Source: Synechococcus sp. CBW1107 (GTDB lineage: Bacteria > Cyanobacteriota > Cyanobacteriia > PCC-6307 > Cyanobiaceae). From it: a DNA stretch of 64,000 nucleotides. The stretch's first letter is position 1; every line of letters starts with the position of its first letter. Position numbers and translations under genes: made by a program. This document shows positions 24,405 through 37,281 of this stretch, one piece after another. The stretch is taken from the NCBI RefSeq assembly GCF_015841355.1, contig NZ_CP064908.1, positions 930,001 to 994,000 on the forward strand, given 5' to 3'. The notes beneath the pieces were generated by a model, which saw only the letters and a list, made by a program, of their open reading frames with translations, ran no database searches and was not told the origin of the DNA.

Positions 24405-24465
24405 GCCGCGTGGCACCACTTCAGATGCCTTCCCCTGCGGGGTCCATCAGCCCCCGCTGAACACC

Positions 24466-27033
24466 ATGGGCTTCCCCTTCAGCCGCCACGGGGAAGCGCT
24501 GCCGATCGACCCGCTTCTGCCGGAGATCGTGCGCCAACTCCCACCAGGCGGCACCCTTCTTCTCCAGGCCCCGCCAGGGGCCGGCAAGACCACCCGCGTC
24601 CCCCTGGCCCTGCTGCAGCACCTGGCCTCCGGCGAGCAGCCTCAAGGCACCATTCTGATGCTCGAGCCGCGTCGGCTGGCGGCCAAAGCCGCGGCAACCC
24701 GTCTGGCCGCAGCCCTCAACGAGCCGGTGGGCGCGAGGGTGGGCTATCGCGTGAGGCTGGAGCAGCGCTGCTCCAGGGCCACCCGCCTGGAGGTGCTCAC
24801 CGATGGCCTGTTCCTGCGGCGCCTTCAGGACGATCCCGCCCTGGATGGCGTGGCGGCGGTGATCTTCGATGAATTTCACGAGCGACGCAGCGACGCTGAT
24901 CTCGCCCTGGCCCTGCTGCGGGAAGCCCGCCCCCTGCTGAATCCTCAGCTGCGGCTCCTGGTGATGTCGGCCACACTCATCCTGCAACCCCTCAGCCAGC
25001 ACCTGCCGGAAGCGGTGGTGATCAGCAGCGAGGGGCGCAGCCATCCGGTGGAGCTGCACCACCAACCGCCAAGGGAGAGGGAGTCCCTCGGGGCCCAGGT
25101 GGTGCGCGCCCTGGAGGACCACTGGCTGAGGGAGGCAGAGGATGATGCCGGGACGGCACTTGTGTTCCTGCCTGGGCAACGGGAGATTCAGCAGGCGCAG
25201 CGGGCGATCGAAGCCACCCGCTGGGGACAGCGGGCGGAACTCCAGACCCTGCACGGTGGGCTGTCTCTTGACGCCCAGAGCCGCGTCATCGACGCCAGCC
25301 GCCGGGTGGGCGGCAAGGTGGTGCTCTCCACCGCCATCGCCGAAAGCTCCCTCACCATCGAGGGCGTTCGCCTGGTGGTCGACAGCGGTCTGAGCCGGCG
25401 CAGCCGCTTCGATCCCCGCACCGGCATGGACGGGCTGGTCACCGTGCCCGCCAGCATGGCCAGCGCCGAGCAGCGGCGGGGACGGGCCGGGCGCCTGGGG
25501 CCCGGGCGCTGCGTCCGGCTCTGGTCGGCGGCCGAGCAGCAGCGGCGGCCGGCCTACGACCCGCCCGAGCTGCTGGAAGCGGATCCACTGCCCCTGGTGC
25601 TGCAACTCGCCCGCTGGGGGGCCGGGCTGGGGGAATCACTCCCCTGGCTGGACCCGCCGCCGCAGGCCGCCCTGCGCCAGGGACTGGAGCTGCTCGCTCA
25701 GCTGGGCGCCGTCGACCAGCAGGGTGTTCTCACCGCCCATGGCCGGGCCATGGGCCAGCTGGGACTGCATCCCCGCCTGGCTCACATGCTGCTGGAGGGC
25801 CAGCGCCTGGGCAGGGCCCGGCTGGCTTGCGAGCTGGCGACTCTGCTCAGCGAACGCGATCCCCTGGCGGGCCAGGGGGCGGGCAGCGACCTGATGACCC
25901 GCCTCGACTGGCTGCGCCAGGACGGGCGAGACCCCCGGCGTGGGCCGCTCAGGCAACTCTGCCGGCAGCTCCTGCAGCAGGTGCAGGCGACTTCCCTGCC
26001 AGCCGGCCGTTCCTCTCTGGCGGAGGCTGAGGCGGCGGCATGGCTTCTGAGCTGTGCCTATCCTGAGCGGATCGTGCTGGCACGCCCGGAGGGACAGGGG
26101 CGCTTTCTCATGCGCAGTGGCCGTGGCGCCCAGCTCCCGGCCCATGATCCCCTGGCTGGCCACATCTGCCTGGCGGTGGCCACGGTGGATGGCAGCGTCA
26201 GCGATGTGCGCATCCTCCAGGCCCTGCCGCTGCAGCGCCAGAGCCTCGAGAGGCTTCAGGCCGAGCAGGGCTGCCAGTTGCCGCTGGTGAGCTGGGAGCC
26301 GGCTGAGCGACGGGTGCGGGCCGTGATCGAGCGACGGATCGGGGCTCTGGTGCTGGAGCGACGCCCCTGGGACGATCCACCAGACGCGGCAGTGCTGACG
26401 GCGCTGCTGGAAGGCATCCGTTCGCTCGGACTGGGGGTTCTGCCCTGGACCCGCGACAGCCGAGACCTCCAGCACCGGCTCACCCTCGCCCACACTCGCC
26501 GGGGAGGACCCTGGCCCGACCGCAACGAGAGGGCGCTGGAACGAGAACTGGAGGAGTGGCTCGGGGATCAGCTGATGGGCCTTCGCACCCTGGACGATCT
26601 GCGCCAGATCGACCTGAAGGAGGCGCTCTGGAGCGGTCTGGCCTGGGAGCGACGCCAGGAGCTGGAACGCCTGCTCCCCAGCCAGGTCATCCTTCCGACC
26701 GGGCGCAGGGCCAGGCTGGAGTACGGCAGTGGCGGACCTGTCCTCGCCGTGAAACTCCAGGAACTCTTTGGCCTGAGCGAAGGGCCCAGAGTTCTGGAGG
26801 GTGAGCTGCCTGTGAGCCTGCATCTGCTCTCCCCAGCCAGGCGCCCGGTGCAGATCACCCAGGATCTGGGAGGTTTCTGGCGGGGAAGCTACGCCCAGGT
26901 GCGCCGGGAGCTCAGAGGGCGCTACCCCAGACATCCCTGGCCCGAAGATCCCTCCCAGGCCGTCCCCACGGCCTCCACCAGTCGCGCCCAGAGCCGCAGC
27001 GGTCAGGATTCGGCCGGAGCTGGAGCTCCCTGA
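24466..27033 (+). CDS. hrpB: ATP-dependent RNA helicase HrpB (DEAH/DExH family)
   Basis: The protein has 855 residues from the ATG at 24466; the upstream extension to 24331 reads through unrelated sequence. Walker A is 'QAPPGAGKTTRVP' (34-46), motif Ia is 'MLEPRRLAAKAAATRLA', and the DExH box is 'VIFDEFHERR', typical of HrpB. Motif III is 'LLVMSATL', motif V 'KVVLSTAIAESSLTIEGV' and motif VI 'SAEQRRGRAGRLGPGRCVRL'. The HrpB-specific C-terminal region fills the last 350 residues ('LPTGRRARLEYGSGGPVLAV'). The biological role in bacteria is poorly defined. Confidence 0.95.
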   Translation: MGFPFSRHGEALPIDPLLPEIVRQLPPGGTLLLQAPPGAGKTTRVPLALLQHLASGEQPQGTILMLEPRRLAAKAAATRLAAALNEPVGARVGYRVRLEQRCSRATRLEVLTDGLFLRRLQDDPALDGVAAVIFDEFHERRSDADLALALLREARPLLNPQLRLLVMSATLILQPLSQHLPEAVVISSEGRSHPVELHHQPPRERESLGAQVVRALEDHWLREAEDDAGTALVFLPGQREIQQAQRAIEATRWGQRAELQTLHGGLSLDAQSRVIDASRRVGGKVVLSTAIAESSLTIEGVRLVVDSGLSRRSRFDPRTGMDGLVTVPASMASAEQRRGRAGRLGPGRCVRLWSAAEQQRRPAYDPPELLEADPLPLVLQLARWGAGLGESLPWLDPPPQAALRQGLELLAQLGAVDQQGVLTAHGRAMGQLGLHPRLAHMLLEGQRLGRARLACELATLLSERDPLAGQGAGSDLMTRLDWLRQDGRDPRRGPLRQLCRQLLQQVQATSLPAGRSSLAEAEAAAWLLSCAYPERIVLARPEGQGRFLMRSGRGAQLPAHDPLAGHICLAVATVDGSVSDVRILQALPLQRQSLERLQAEQGCQLPLVSWEPAERRVRAVIERRIGALVLERRPWDDPPDAAVLTALLEGIRSLGLGVLPWTRDSRDLQHRLTLAHTRRGGPWPDRNERALERELEEWLGDQLMGLRTLDDLRQIDLKEALWSGLAWERRQELERLLPSQVILPTGRRARLEYGSGGPVLAVKLQELFGLSEGPRVLEGELPVSLHLLSPARRPVQITQDLGGFWRGSYAQVRRELRGRYPRHPWPEDPSQAVPTASTSRAQSRSGQDSAGAGAP

Positions 27034-27264
27034 GTCAGCCGAAGCTGGCCCCCTGGCCAACGAAGGGCGCGGCCGGTGCACCTCTCGGGCAGTGGCTGCT
27101 CCCCTGGCAGTCTCAGCTGGTCATGGGAGCGGCCCCGAGGAGACGGAGTCGCGGCTCCGCGAGTCAGATCGGCAGGCCGGAAATCCGAACAACGGATCGA
27201 CCGCAGCCCAACGTCAAGTCAGCTCCAAGATTCGTTACACTTAGCAGGCCCACTGGACCCAACC
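27034..27264. other. 231-base intergenic stretch upstream of hli
   Basis: No gene is seen. An imperfect GC hairpin (GAGTCGCGG/CCGCGAGTC, near 27148-27170) may end the hrpB transcript. A TACACT box at 27235-27240, about 25 bases upstream of the hli start, is a plausible -10 element. Confidence 0.4.
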
Positions 27265-27411
27265 ATGTCTGACGCCACCCAACCTCGCTTCGGTTTCGTC
27301 AACTTCGCTGAAACCTGGAACGGCCGCCTGGCCATGCTCGGTTTCGTGATCGGCCTGGCCACCGAACTCCTCACCGGTCAGGGCATTCTCTCCCAGATCG
27401 GCCTGGGTTGA
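27265..27411 (+). CDS. High-light-inducible protein (Hli/SCP, one-helix chlorophyll-binding)
   Basis: The protein has 48 residues. The chlorophyll a/b-binding motif E-x-x-N-G-R-x-A-M is complete (Glu16, Asn19, Arg21, Ala23, Met24 in 'ETWNGRLAMLGFVIGL') within one transmembrane helix. Hli proteins dimerise in thylakoids and bind chlorophyll and carotenoid, protecting photosystem II assembly and chlorophyll synthase under light stress. The gene is monocistronic, with an upstream -10-like box and a downstream terminator, fitting strong stress induction. Confidence 0.95.
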   Translation: MSDATQPRFGFVNFAETWNGRLAMLGFVIGLATELLTGQGILSQIGLG

Positions 27412-27455
27412 GAGATCGAGATCCTTCCACGCTCGTCATCGGGCCTGGTCGTGAC

Positions 27456-27495
27456 AACCCCATCGTCTCCGTCAGGTGGAGGCGGTGGGGTTTTC
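27456..27495 (+). terminator. Probable Rho-independent terminator of hli
   Basis: An imperfect stem AACCCCATCGTCTCC/GGAGGCGGTGGGGTT with a seven-base loop, ending in TTTTC, 44 bases after the hli stop. Confidence 0.75.
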
Positions 27496-27596
27496 AATTG
27501 CTCCGTCATCTCCGCTCTGGCCGGAGTGGCGGGCTGAGAGCCCACACCCTCCTCGCCTGAGCCGTCAGCCAGAATCATCGACTCCCTCGGCGGTTC

Positions 27597-27779
27597 GTGC
27601 CTTTGGCTCCGTTCTTCGTCAAGAATCGACGTGATGGCTCACGCCTGTTGAGCACGGTCCTGGTGATCGCCACAGCTGGGCTGATTCGTTTCGATCACCC
27701 GCTCGGCCGCCTGCTCTTCCTGACGGCCTCGGCGATCAGCCTCTACTGGGGGTACTGCTACGGGCGGCTCGAGCATTGA
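27597..27779 (+). CDS. Small membrane protein upstream of xseA
   Basis: The protein has 60 residues from a GTG at 27597. It has a basic N-terminus ('VKNRRDGSR'), then two short hydrophobic segments ('LLSTVLVIATAGLI' and 'LLFLTASAISLYWGYCYG'). No family is recognised. Its stop overlaps the TTG start of xseA (TTGA), so it is the first gene of a coupled set with xseA, xseB and the DUF2834 gene. Confidence 0.55.
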   Translation: MPLAPFFVKNRRDGSRLLSTVLVIATAGLIRFDHPLGRLLFLTASAISLYWGYCYGRLEH

Positions 27780-28978
27780 CAGGCCTCACGACCAGCGGAG
27801 CCCCGGAGCGGGCGGCAGAAACCGGCGGTCAGCCTCTGCCCCGTTACAGCGTCAGTGACCTGAACCGCTCGATCGGGACCCTGCTGGATCGCGGTTTCGC
27901 TCCCCGATTCCTGCTGGAGGCCACGGTTTCGCGTCCGCAGCTGAAAAAAGGTCATCTCTGGATGACGCTGCTGGATGAGACGGCTTCGATCACGGCGGTG
28001 GTCTGGGCGTCTCAACTGCCTCGCCTGAGCTTCACCCCAGCCGATGGCGATGGGGTGATCGTCGTCGGCAAGCTCAACTTCTGGGGTGCGCGGGCCAGTC
28101 TCTGCGTCCAGGCTCTCGACATCCGCCCCAGCCTGAGCAGCGTCCTGCGCCAGTTCGAGCGGGTCAGGAAGCGCCTTGAGGGCAGCGGCCTGTTCGATCC
28201 CGCCCGCAAACAGCCCCTGCCTGAATGCCCTGCGGTGATCGCGCTGCTCACCAGCAGCCCCAGTTCCGCCCTGGCCGACATGCTGCGCACCGCCGCCGAA
28301 CGCTGGCCTGCCACCAGGATTCTTGTTGTGCCGATCCCCGTACAGGGAGCCGTGCAGGCCAGCATCTGCACGGCCCTGGAGCTGGTGGGCCAGGCCTCCG
28401 GTCGCCTGGGCATCGAAGCCGTGGTGCTGGCTCGAGGGGGCGGCAGCCGCGAAGATCTCGCCGTCTTTGACACTGAGGAGGTAGCCCTCGGCCTGGCGGC
28501 CCTGAACCTGCCGGTGGTCACCGGTCTCGGCCACGAAGACGACACCACAATCGCCGACCTGGTGGCTGATTACAGGGCCGCTACGCCGACAGCGGCGATC
28601 GTGGCTCTGCTGCCCGACCAGCGAACCCTGCGCCAGGAACTGCGGCAGCGGCAGCAGCAACTGCGGCAGACCCTGCGCTGGAGAGTGGATCGGGAGCGGC
28701 AACGGCTGCTCGCCCAGCGGCAGCGGCTGCAGCAGCTCCAGCCCCAGGCGCTGTTGCAGCGGCACCAGGCACACCTGCAGCAACGGCGCCAGCTGATGGA
28801 GGCCCTCTCGCCCAGCCAACTGCTCAAGCGAGGGTTCTGTCTGGTGCGCAGCGAAGCCGGCCAGCTTCTGCGCTCGATCGAGCAGGTGGAGGAGGGCGAG
28901 GGCCTGCGGATTCAGTGGTTGGATGGGACCGCCGACGCCCGAGTCACCGGACGTCGTCACGAGCACCCGCAGCCATGA
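27776..28978 (+). CDS. xseA: Exodeoxyribonuclease VII large subunit
   Basis: The protein has 400 residues from a TTG in the stop of the previous gene. It has an N-terminal OB-fold ('YSVSDLNRSIGTLLDRGF', 'KGHLWMTLLDETASITAVVW'), the catalytic region ('IALLTSSPSSALADMLRT', 'VLARGGGSREDLAVFDTEEV', 'VTGLGHEDDTTIADLVADYR' with the conserved GHE-D segment), and a long Gln/Arg/Leu coiled coil from about 275 to 350. The A-T-P-T residues follow. The usual 'GHETD' is 'GHEDD' here. With XseB it degrades single-stranded DNA. It overlaps xseB by four bases. Confidence 0.94.
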   Translation: MTGLTTSGAPERAAETGGQPLPRYSVSDLNRSIGTLLDRGFAPRFLLEATVSRPQLKKGHLWMTLLDETASITAVVWASQLPRLSFTPADGDGVIVVGKLNFWGARASLCVQALDIRPSLSSVLRQFERVRKRLEGSGLFDPARKQPLPECPAVIALLTSSPSSALADMLRTAAERWPATRILVVPIPVQGAVQASICTALELVGQASGRLGIEAVVLARGGGSREDLAVFDTEEVALGLAALNLPVVTGLGHEDDTTIADLVADYRAATPTAAIVALLPDQRTLRQELRQRQQQLRQTLRWRVDRERQRLLAQRQRLQQLQPQALLQRHQAHLQQRRQLMEALSPSQLLKRGFCLVRSEAGQLLRSIEQVEEGEGLRIQWLDGTADARVTGRRHEHPQP

Positions 28979-29244
28979 GCACCCGCAAGCGCCAGCCCCC
29001 CCCCTCGCAAACGCCGGCAGAAGACAGCTGGCTTGAGGAGACCCAGCAGCTGACGTTCGCCCAGAGCCGGACGGCCCTTGAGCTCACCCTGGCGGCACTG
29101 CAGTCGGAAGACCTGGAGGTGGAAACCATGGCGGGGCTGTACAAACGTGCAGTGGCCTACGCCGATCGCTGCGAGGAGGTGCTGCAGCAGGTGCAGCAGC
29201 AAGTGGAAGAGCTAGACCTGAATGCTCTTGAGCCCGAAGCATGA
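28975..29244 (+). CDS. xseB: Exodeoxyribonuclease VII small subunit
   Basis: The protein has 89 residues from the ATG overlapping the xseA stop. The small-subunit pattern is clear: 'LTLAALQSEDLEVETMAGLYKRA' followed by 'RCEEVLQQVQQQVEEL'. The N-terminal 30 residues are Arg/Pro/Gln-rich and probably disordered. Small subunits coat the XseA coiled coil. It overlaps the DUF2834 gene start by four bases. Confidence 0.92.
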   Translation: MSTRKRQPPPSQTPAEDSWLEETQQLTFAQSRTALELTLAALQSEDLEVETMAGLYKRAVAYADRCEEVLQQVQQQVEELDLNALEPEA

Positions 29245-29678
29245 CACCAGCGAGCAACAAGGCCGTCTCAGGGAGCAGCGATGGGACCACCGTCGCCGTC
29301 GTGGTGAACACGGCGTCTCCGCCATCGCCATGGCTGCAATGGGTGTACCTGGCTCTGGCCGTGTCAGGCGCCATCTTCCCCTGGCTGGCCAACGCTGAAT
29401 TCATCCGCGACTACGGCCAGGCCTTCGACCTGTCACAGTTCATCGAGTTAGCCAACGCCAACCCAGCGGCGCGTTCACTGTCGCGTGATCTGCTGATTGG
29501 AGCGACTGCCGTCACCATCTGGATCATCAGCGAAGCACGCCGACTGAAGATGCGGGGACTCTGGATCGTTCTGCTTGGCAGTGTGACGCTTGCCTTCGCT
29601 TTTGCGGCCCCATTCTTTCTCTTCATGAGAGAACGACGCCTCTTGGAGATCAGCCGTCAAAGTCTGAAAGAACCTTGA
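29241..29678 (+). CDS. DUF2834 membrane protein
   Basis: The protein has 145 residues. After a polar N-terminus of about 30 residues come three hydrophobic helices: 'WVYLALAVSGAIFPWLANAE', 'DLLIGATAVTIWIISEARRL' and 'LWIVLLGSVTLAFAFAAPFF', with 'LFMRERRLL' after the last. The spacing and the 'DLLI...EARRL.MRGLW' segment match DUF2834. The function is unknown; it is an integral membrane protein. It is the last gene of the xseA-xseB unit. The sequence after the stop is A/T-rich, with no clear terminator hairpin. Confidence 0.8.
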   Translation: MTPASNKAVSGSSDGTTVAVVVNTASPPSPWLQWVYLALAVSGAIFPWLANAEFIRDYGQAFDLSQFIELANANPAARSLSRDLLIGATAVTIWIISEARRLKMRGLWIVLLGSVTLAFAFAAPFFLFMRERRLLEISRQSLKEP

Positions 29679-29793
29679 CCCGGCGACAATTATATTTCTG
29701 TATCAAACAAGTCCTGCGTCCGCCACACAACAGGAACATTTCAGCAACTCCGCCAACGGAATCGTGACAGCCTATGGCCTTCGTGATCAGCGA

Positions 29794-30240
29794 TCAACGC
29801 GAGTCCACATCCTTCGACTCCACATCAATCGTGACATCGCTGACATCGAGATTACCTTCATCGGGAGATCCTTCAGAGGGCCGTCCGCCGCCTGTCCAGA
29901 GCCAGCCGGCGAGGCCCCTGGGCAACTCCTGGTCGGCAGGAGCAGACTGGGCATAGGGCTCTGGAGCACCACTTTCAGTTCTGCTGGTGGGAAGCGGAGC
30001 ACCACAGGCGGGGCAGGTTCCTGAGGCCATGCTGGTGAGACCGCAGACCGTACAGGTCCGAACCCGCCTCTTCAGGACCTGAAAGGCAACCGCTCCGGCA
30101 CCGGCCAGAAGCAATGGCAGCAGCAGCACGGCCAGAGTGAGTCCACCCAGCAGGTCCAGCAGAAGGCGGCCCAGCGGGGTGGGGGCGGCCAGCAACAGTC
30201 CGACCAGAAGGATCCAGAACCAGGGCAACTGGCGATTCAT
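29794..30240 (-). CDS. Membrane protein with a zinc-ribbon-like motif, unknown function
   Basis: The protein has 148 residues. Two hydrophobic segments at the N-terminus ('WFWILLVGLLLAAPTPLG', 'LTLAVLLLPLLLAGAGAVAF') are followed by a basic turn and a four-Cys cluster CTVCG-x9-CPACG (about residues 62-80), the spacing of a short zinc ribbon. The last 60 residues are acidic and Pro/Gly-rich. It overlaps the upstream membrane gene by one base, so they form a pair. No function is assigned. Confidence 0.6.
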   Translation of the reverse strand: MNRQLPWFWILLVGLLLAAPTPLGRLLLDLLGGLTLAVLLLPLLLAGAGAVAFQVLKRRVRTCTVCGLTSMASGTCPACGAPLPTSRTESGAPEPYAQSAPADQELPRGLAGWLWTGGGRPSEGSPDEGNLDVSDVTIDVESKDVDSR

Positions 30241-30500
30241 CAGCGCTGAAACCGTGAATCACGCTCCAACCAGCGCTCAAGCGCCGCGAGTGCCTCGACA
30301 CCGGCCCAGGCACAGACCAACGCGCCGACCAGAAAAGCCGCGACAAAACCGGCCACCATCAGCACTGGAACCAGGGTCAGGGTGAAGAACGTCCCCACGA
30401 CACAGGCACCGATCCCAGCGCACAGCAACAGCACGGCCGTGGGGAGTGGACGCAGGGTCAGAGTTGATTTGGCCAACACGACATCTTCAGCTCTGATCAT
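30240..30500 (-). CDS. Small two-helix membrane protein
   Basis: The protein has 86 residues. The N-terminus 'MIRAEDVVLAKSTLTLRPLP' precedes two hydrophobic spans ('TAVLLLCAGIGACVVGTFFTL', then a second rich in Val/Ala) and an amphipathic end 'EALAALERWLERDSRF'. There is no recognised family. It is translationally coupled to the zinc-ribbon membrane gene downstream and is 66 bases from the YihY/BrkB gene upstream. Confidence 0.55.
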   Translation of the reverse strand: MIRAEDVVLAKSTLTLRPLPTAVLLLCAGIGACVVGTFFTLTLVPVLMVAGFVAAFLVGALVCAWAGVEALAALERWLERDSRFQR

Positions 30501-30566
30501 CGTCGCTCACTCCTGCGGGATCTTGCATCAGGGACCGGTGCGGATCTCCGAAGAGCCATCAGCGGG

Positions 30567-31613
30567 TCACCCCCTGGGATCCCCCCTGTCAGGGGGAGAG
30601 ACCTGAGTAAAGACATCATGAGTGAGACCATCTCCGAGGTCAAAGCACTCAGAGGTCATTGAGCCTGAGGTGGCCAACACCACGCTGTAGGCCACACCGA
30701 AATAGTAGATCAGACCCAGTAGCCAGACCCACAGAGTCAGCACCAGGACCCCACCGATCAAGCCATAGGCCTGGAATCGTGTACCCAGAGACACGATGCT
30801 TCGACCGACGGCCAGGTTCAACAGTGTGTATGCAGATCCAACGAGAACTGAACCGGGCAACAGCAGATGCCAACTGATTCTCCGAGAGGGCAACAATCGC
30901 AATAAGCCAAGAGACACCAACGAAGCAACCAACAAAGACACCAACAGATCAACCAGGGCTGAAACAGGAAACAGGTAGTGATACAGCCAGGCAAGAGGAG
31001 CTGCCGTCAGACCTCGCCAGGTCTCAAACCCCATGAAGCGTAGGTTGACGGTCAGTTGATCCATCACGAACAAGGTTCCCACAGCCAACAGGAACATCGT
31101 GGCCTTCAGACGCAACATCAGGAAACGCCTGACCACAAGCACCACGTTCTGCAAAACGGGCAGCGGTGCCTCAGCTATCCGAGTCCGGAATTGACGCTTG
31201 AAGCGCAAGGACCAGAGATGATCAGTGCCTCGCTGCAGGCTGAGATAGGCATTACTTGCGGTGATCAACAACACCGCCACACCAAGAAAGCCGGCTCCAC
31301 CCCTTTGCCGATACAGTTGAAGTAAAGTCGATTGCACGACCCGTTGAGCCGATTCCGGCAACAGCTGTGAGGTCCAATCAAGGATCTGACTGGTCAGGCC
31401 ATCATCCCGCCCCAGGATCCAACTGGCCAGAGCAAGAATGATCAGGAGAATCGGAAAAAAAGATTGAAGTGTGTGATACGCAAAAGCTGCACTCAGATCA
31501 ACGCAATCAAAATGATTCCAGAGTCGGCAAGACCACCACAACCGGCGCACAAACCTCTTCAGGCGCTTCCCGGCACGATCAATCCGTTGTTGATCGGCCT
31601 CCGAAGCATCCAC
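30567..31613 (-). CDS. YihY/BrkB-family inner-membrane protein
   Basis: The protein has 348 residues from a GTG. The family pattern is strong: 'VDLSAAFAYHTLQSFFPILL' at the N-terminus, six hydrophobic helices, and 'FQAYGLIGGVLVLTLWVWLLGLIYYFGVAYS' near the end (shown here only as landmarks 'AYGLIGGVLVLTLWVW' and 'GLIYYFGV'). Members were once called ribonuclease BN in error; their transport role is unresolved. Codon use is visibly more A/T-rich than in flanking genes. It lies directly downstream of the rRNA operon terminator. Confidence 0.9.
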   Translation of the reverse strand: MDASEADQQRIDRAGKRLKRFVRRLWWSCRLWNHFDCVDLSAAFAYHTLQSFFPILLIILALASWILGRDDGLTSQILDWTSQLLPESAQRVVQSTLLQLYRQRGGAGFLGVAVLLITASNAYLSLQRGTDHLWSLRFKRQFRTRIAEAPLPVLQNVVLVVRRFLMLRLKATMFLLAVGTLFVMDQLTVNLRFMGFETWRGLTAAPLAWLYHYLFPVSALVDLLVSLLVASLVSLGLLRLLPSRRISWHLLLPGSVLVGSAYTLLNLAVGRSIVSLGTRFQAYGLIGGVLVLTLWVWLLGLIYYFGVAYSVVLATSGSMTSECFDLGDGLTHDVFTQVSPPDRGDPRG

Positions 31614-31751
31614 GTCGTGCCAAGCAGGTAGAAATCAAGATCAGCCTAAACGCTCCCTGCCAGGACGGCATGTGACCCTTGGCTGAGCTCCATTGCAGGC
31701 TGCCGGAGATCACTGCAGCGACCACTCACAGAAAGGACAAGGCCCCGGCCA

Positions 31752-31776
31752 TAAAAAAAGCCACCCGCAGGTGGCT
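31752..31776 (-). terminator. Rho-independent terminator of the rRNA operon
   Basis: On the minus strand a 7-bp stem (AGCCACC/GGTGGCT, four-base loop) at 31759-31776 is followed by a T run. It lies 56 bases past the 5S 3' end. Confidence 0.88.
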
Positions 31777-31832
31777 TCTCTCATCTCCTCTCAGCTGCGC
31801 TGGAGTGATCATTGAGCGTTCAGATTGTTTTA

Positions 31833-31950
31833 TCCTGGCATTGAGCTATTTTTGCAGGAAGCTACCCTCCAACTATCGTCGCCGCTACTGCGTTTCACAA
31901 CCGAGTTCGAGATGGATCGGAGTGGGGCCACAGTGCCATGAACACCAGGA
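31833..31950 (-). rRNA. rrf: 5S ribosomal RNA
   Basis: About 118 bases. On the minus strand it begins TCCTGGTGTTCATGGC and ends GCCAGGA, so the two ends pair as helix I. The internal 'CCGATCCATCTCGAACTCGG' segment is the diagnostic loop B/C region. It is the last gene of the operon. Confidence 0.93.
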
Positions 31951-32068
31951 AAGAATCTGTTCGCTCTCAGGTGATCCCTGAGAACTACATAGGTAACTGA
32001 TTTGGCTTTCGCCTCCTCTGTCTGCAAACTCCGCAGCTCATGCTCGTCTTGAGCAAGGCCAAGTGTTG

Positions 32069-34941
<2,873 letters not shown>

Positions 34942-35442
34942 AATTTATCTCCACACCACCTTGCTGCGGTTGTACGCAGATTCTCTTGCATTCGTCCTCA
35001 ACTTTGGAGCAGCTGGACTTCTCCAGTTCCTCTGGCGCTGTCTCTGAAAACAAGATCAAACCTGATTCTTTCGGCAAGAACCAGGAGCAATGTGGAGTCT
35101 CGGCTCCTACTCTAGAATCGCTCCACAAACAAGCTTCAATCCCAGCAGCCAAAGCCACTGGTTTCTACAGCTGTTCATGAAGCATCCATGAGATGCTTTA
35201 TTTACAGACTTACCTATGCAGTTGTCAAGGTTCTACTGAACACCGCATCAATCAACCTCTCGGCTGATCCTGCTGGAGTCCAGCGTCTTTTCAATCACAG
35301 CCTTTACCAACTCCTGTATTCCTCAGGATCCTGGTTGAACTGTCATCTGAAAGGAAGCTAGAGTCCTTCGTCAGTACAATCATCTAAAATCACCACCACA
35401 AGCTCTCTCCCATTGCTTTCGCGATCCGGGCGGGTTGGTCAG
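34942..35442 (-). other. tRNA-Ala to 23S internal transcribed spacer with box A
   Basis: This is 501 bases of spacer within the rRNA transcript. It has no gene. On the minus strand it contains a box A-type antitermination element GAACCTTGACAACTGCATAG (35214-35233), and a small hairpin AGCATC/GATGCT (35181-35197). A GCTGGA/TCCAGC hairpin lies near 35270-35285. This matches the box B-box A layout of cyanobacterial 16S-23S spacers. Confidence 0.7.
35214..35233 (-). promoter_or_regulatory. Box A antitermination element in the rRNA spacer
   Basis: The minus strand reads GAACCTTGACAACTGCATAG, close to the box A sequence commonly cited for cyanobacterial ITS regions. It would recruit Nus factors to prevent premature termination. 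Confidence 0.75.
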
Positions 35443-35515
35443 TGGAGGTTAGCGGACTCGAACCGCTGACATCCTGCTTGCAAAGCAGGCGCTCTACCAA
35501 CTGAGCTAAACCCCC
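35443..35515 (-). tRNA. tRNA-Ala (anticodon TGC)
   Basis: 73 bases. The minus strand begins GGGGGTTTAGCTCAG and ends AACCTCCA with no encoded CCA beyond that. The anticodon arm CCTGC-TTTGCAA-GCAGG contains TGC; the T arm GGTTCGAGTCC is normal. It lies in the 16S-23S spacer, the usual cyanobacterial position. Confidence 0.97.
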
Positions 35516-35524
35516 AAACACGAA

Positions 35525-35598
<74 letters not shown>

Positions 35599-35626
35599 AG
35601 GGATTCCCTTGCGGGGTGACCTAGAC

Positions 35627-35642
35627 AAAGTTTAGGAACTGA
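35627..35642 (-). repeat. 3' arm of a 16-base inverted repeat bracketing 16S
   Basis: The plus strand AAAGTTTAGGAACTGA is the exact reverse complement of 37820-37835. In the transcript this arm lies 155 bases past the 16S 3' end, between 16S and tRNA-Ile, and could pair with the leader arm as an RNase III processing stem. Confidence 0.65.
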
Positions 35643-35797
35643 AAAGACATCCACGACAGCTCGTTGGTTCCCCCATCGCTGGAGCAACCTCTGGCTTCGT
35701 CTCTGTCGGTTGAGGTACCGATTAACCATCGAGATGACAGGATCATGGCCTAGCTATAATTAAGCCAGACATCACGATCAGTTATTGTCTCCCTGTT

Positions 35798-37281
<1,484 letters not shown>

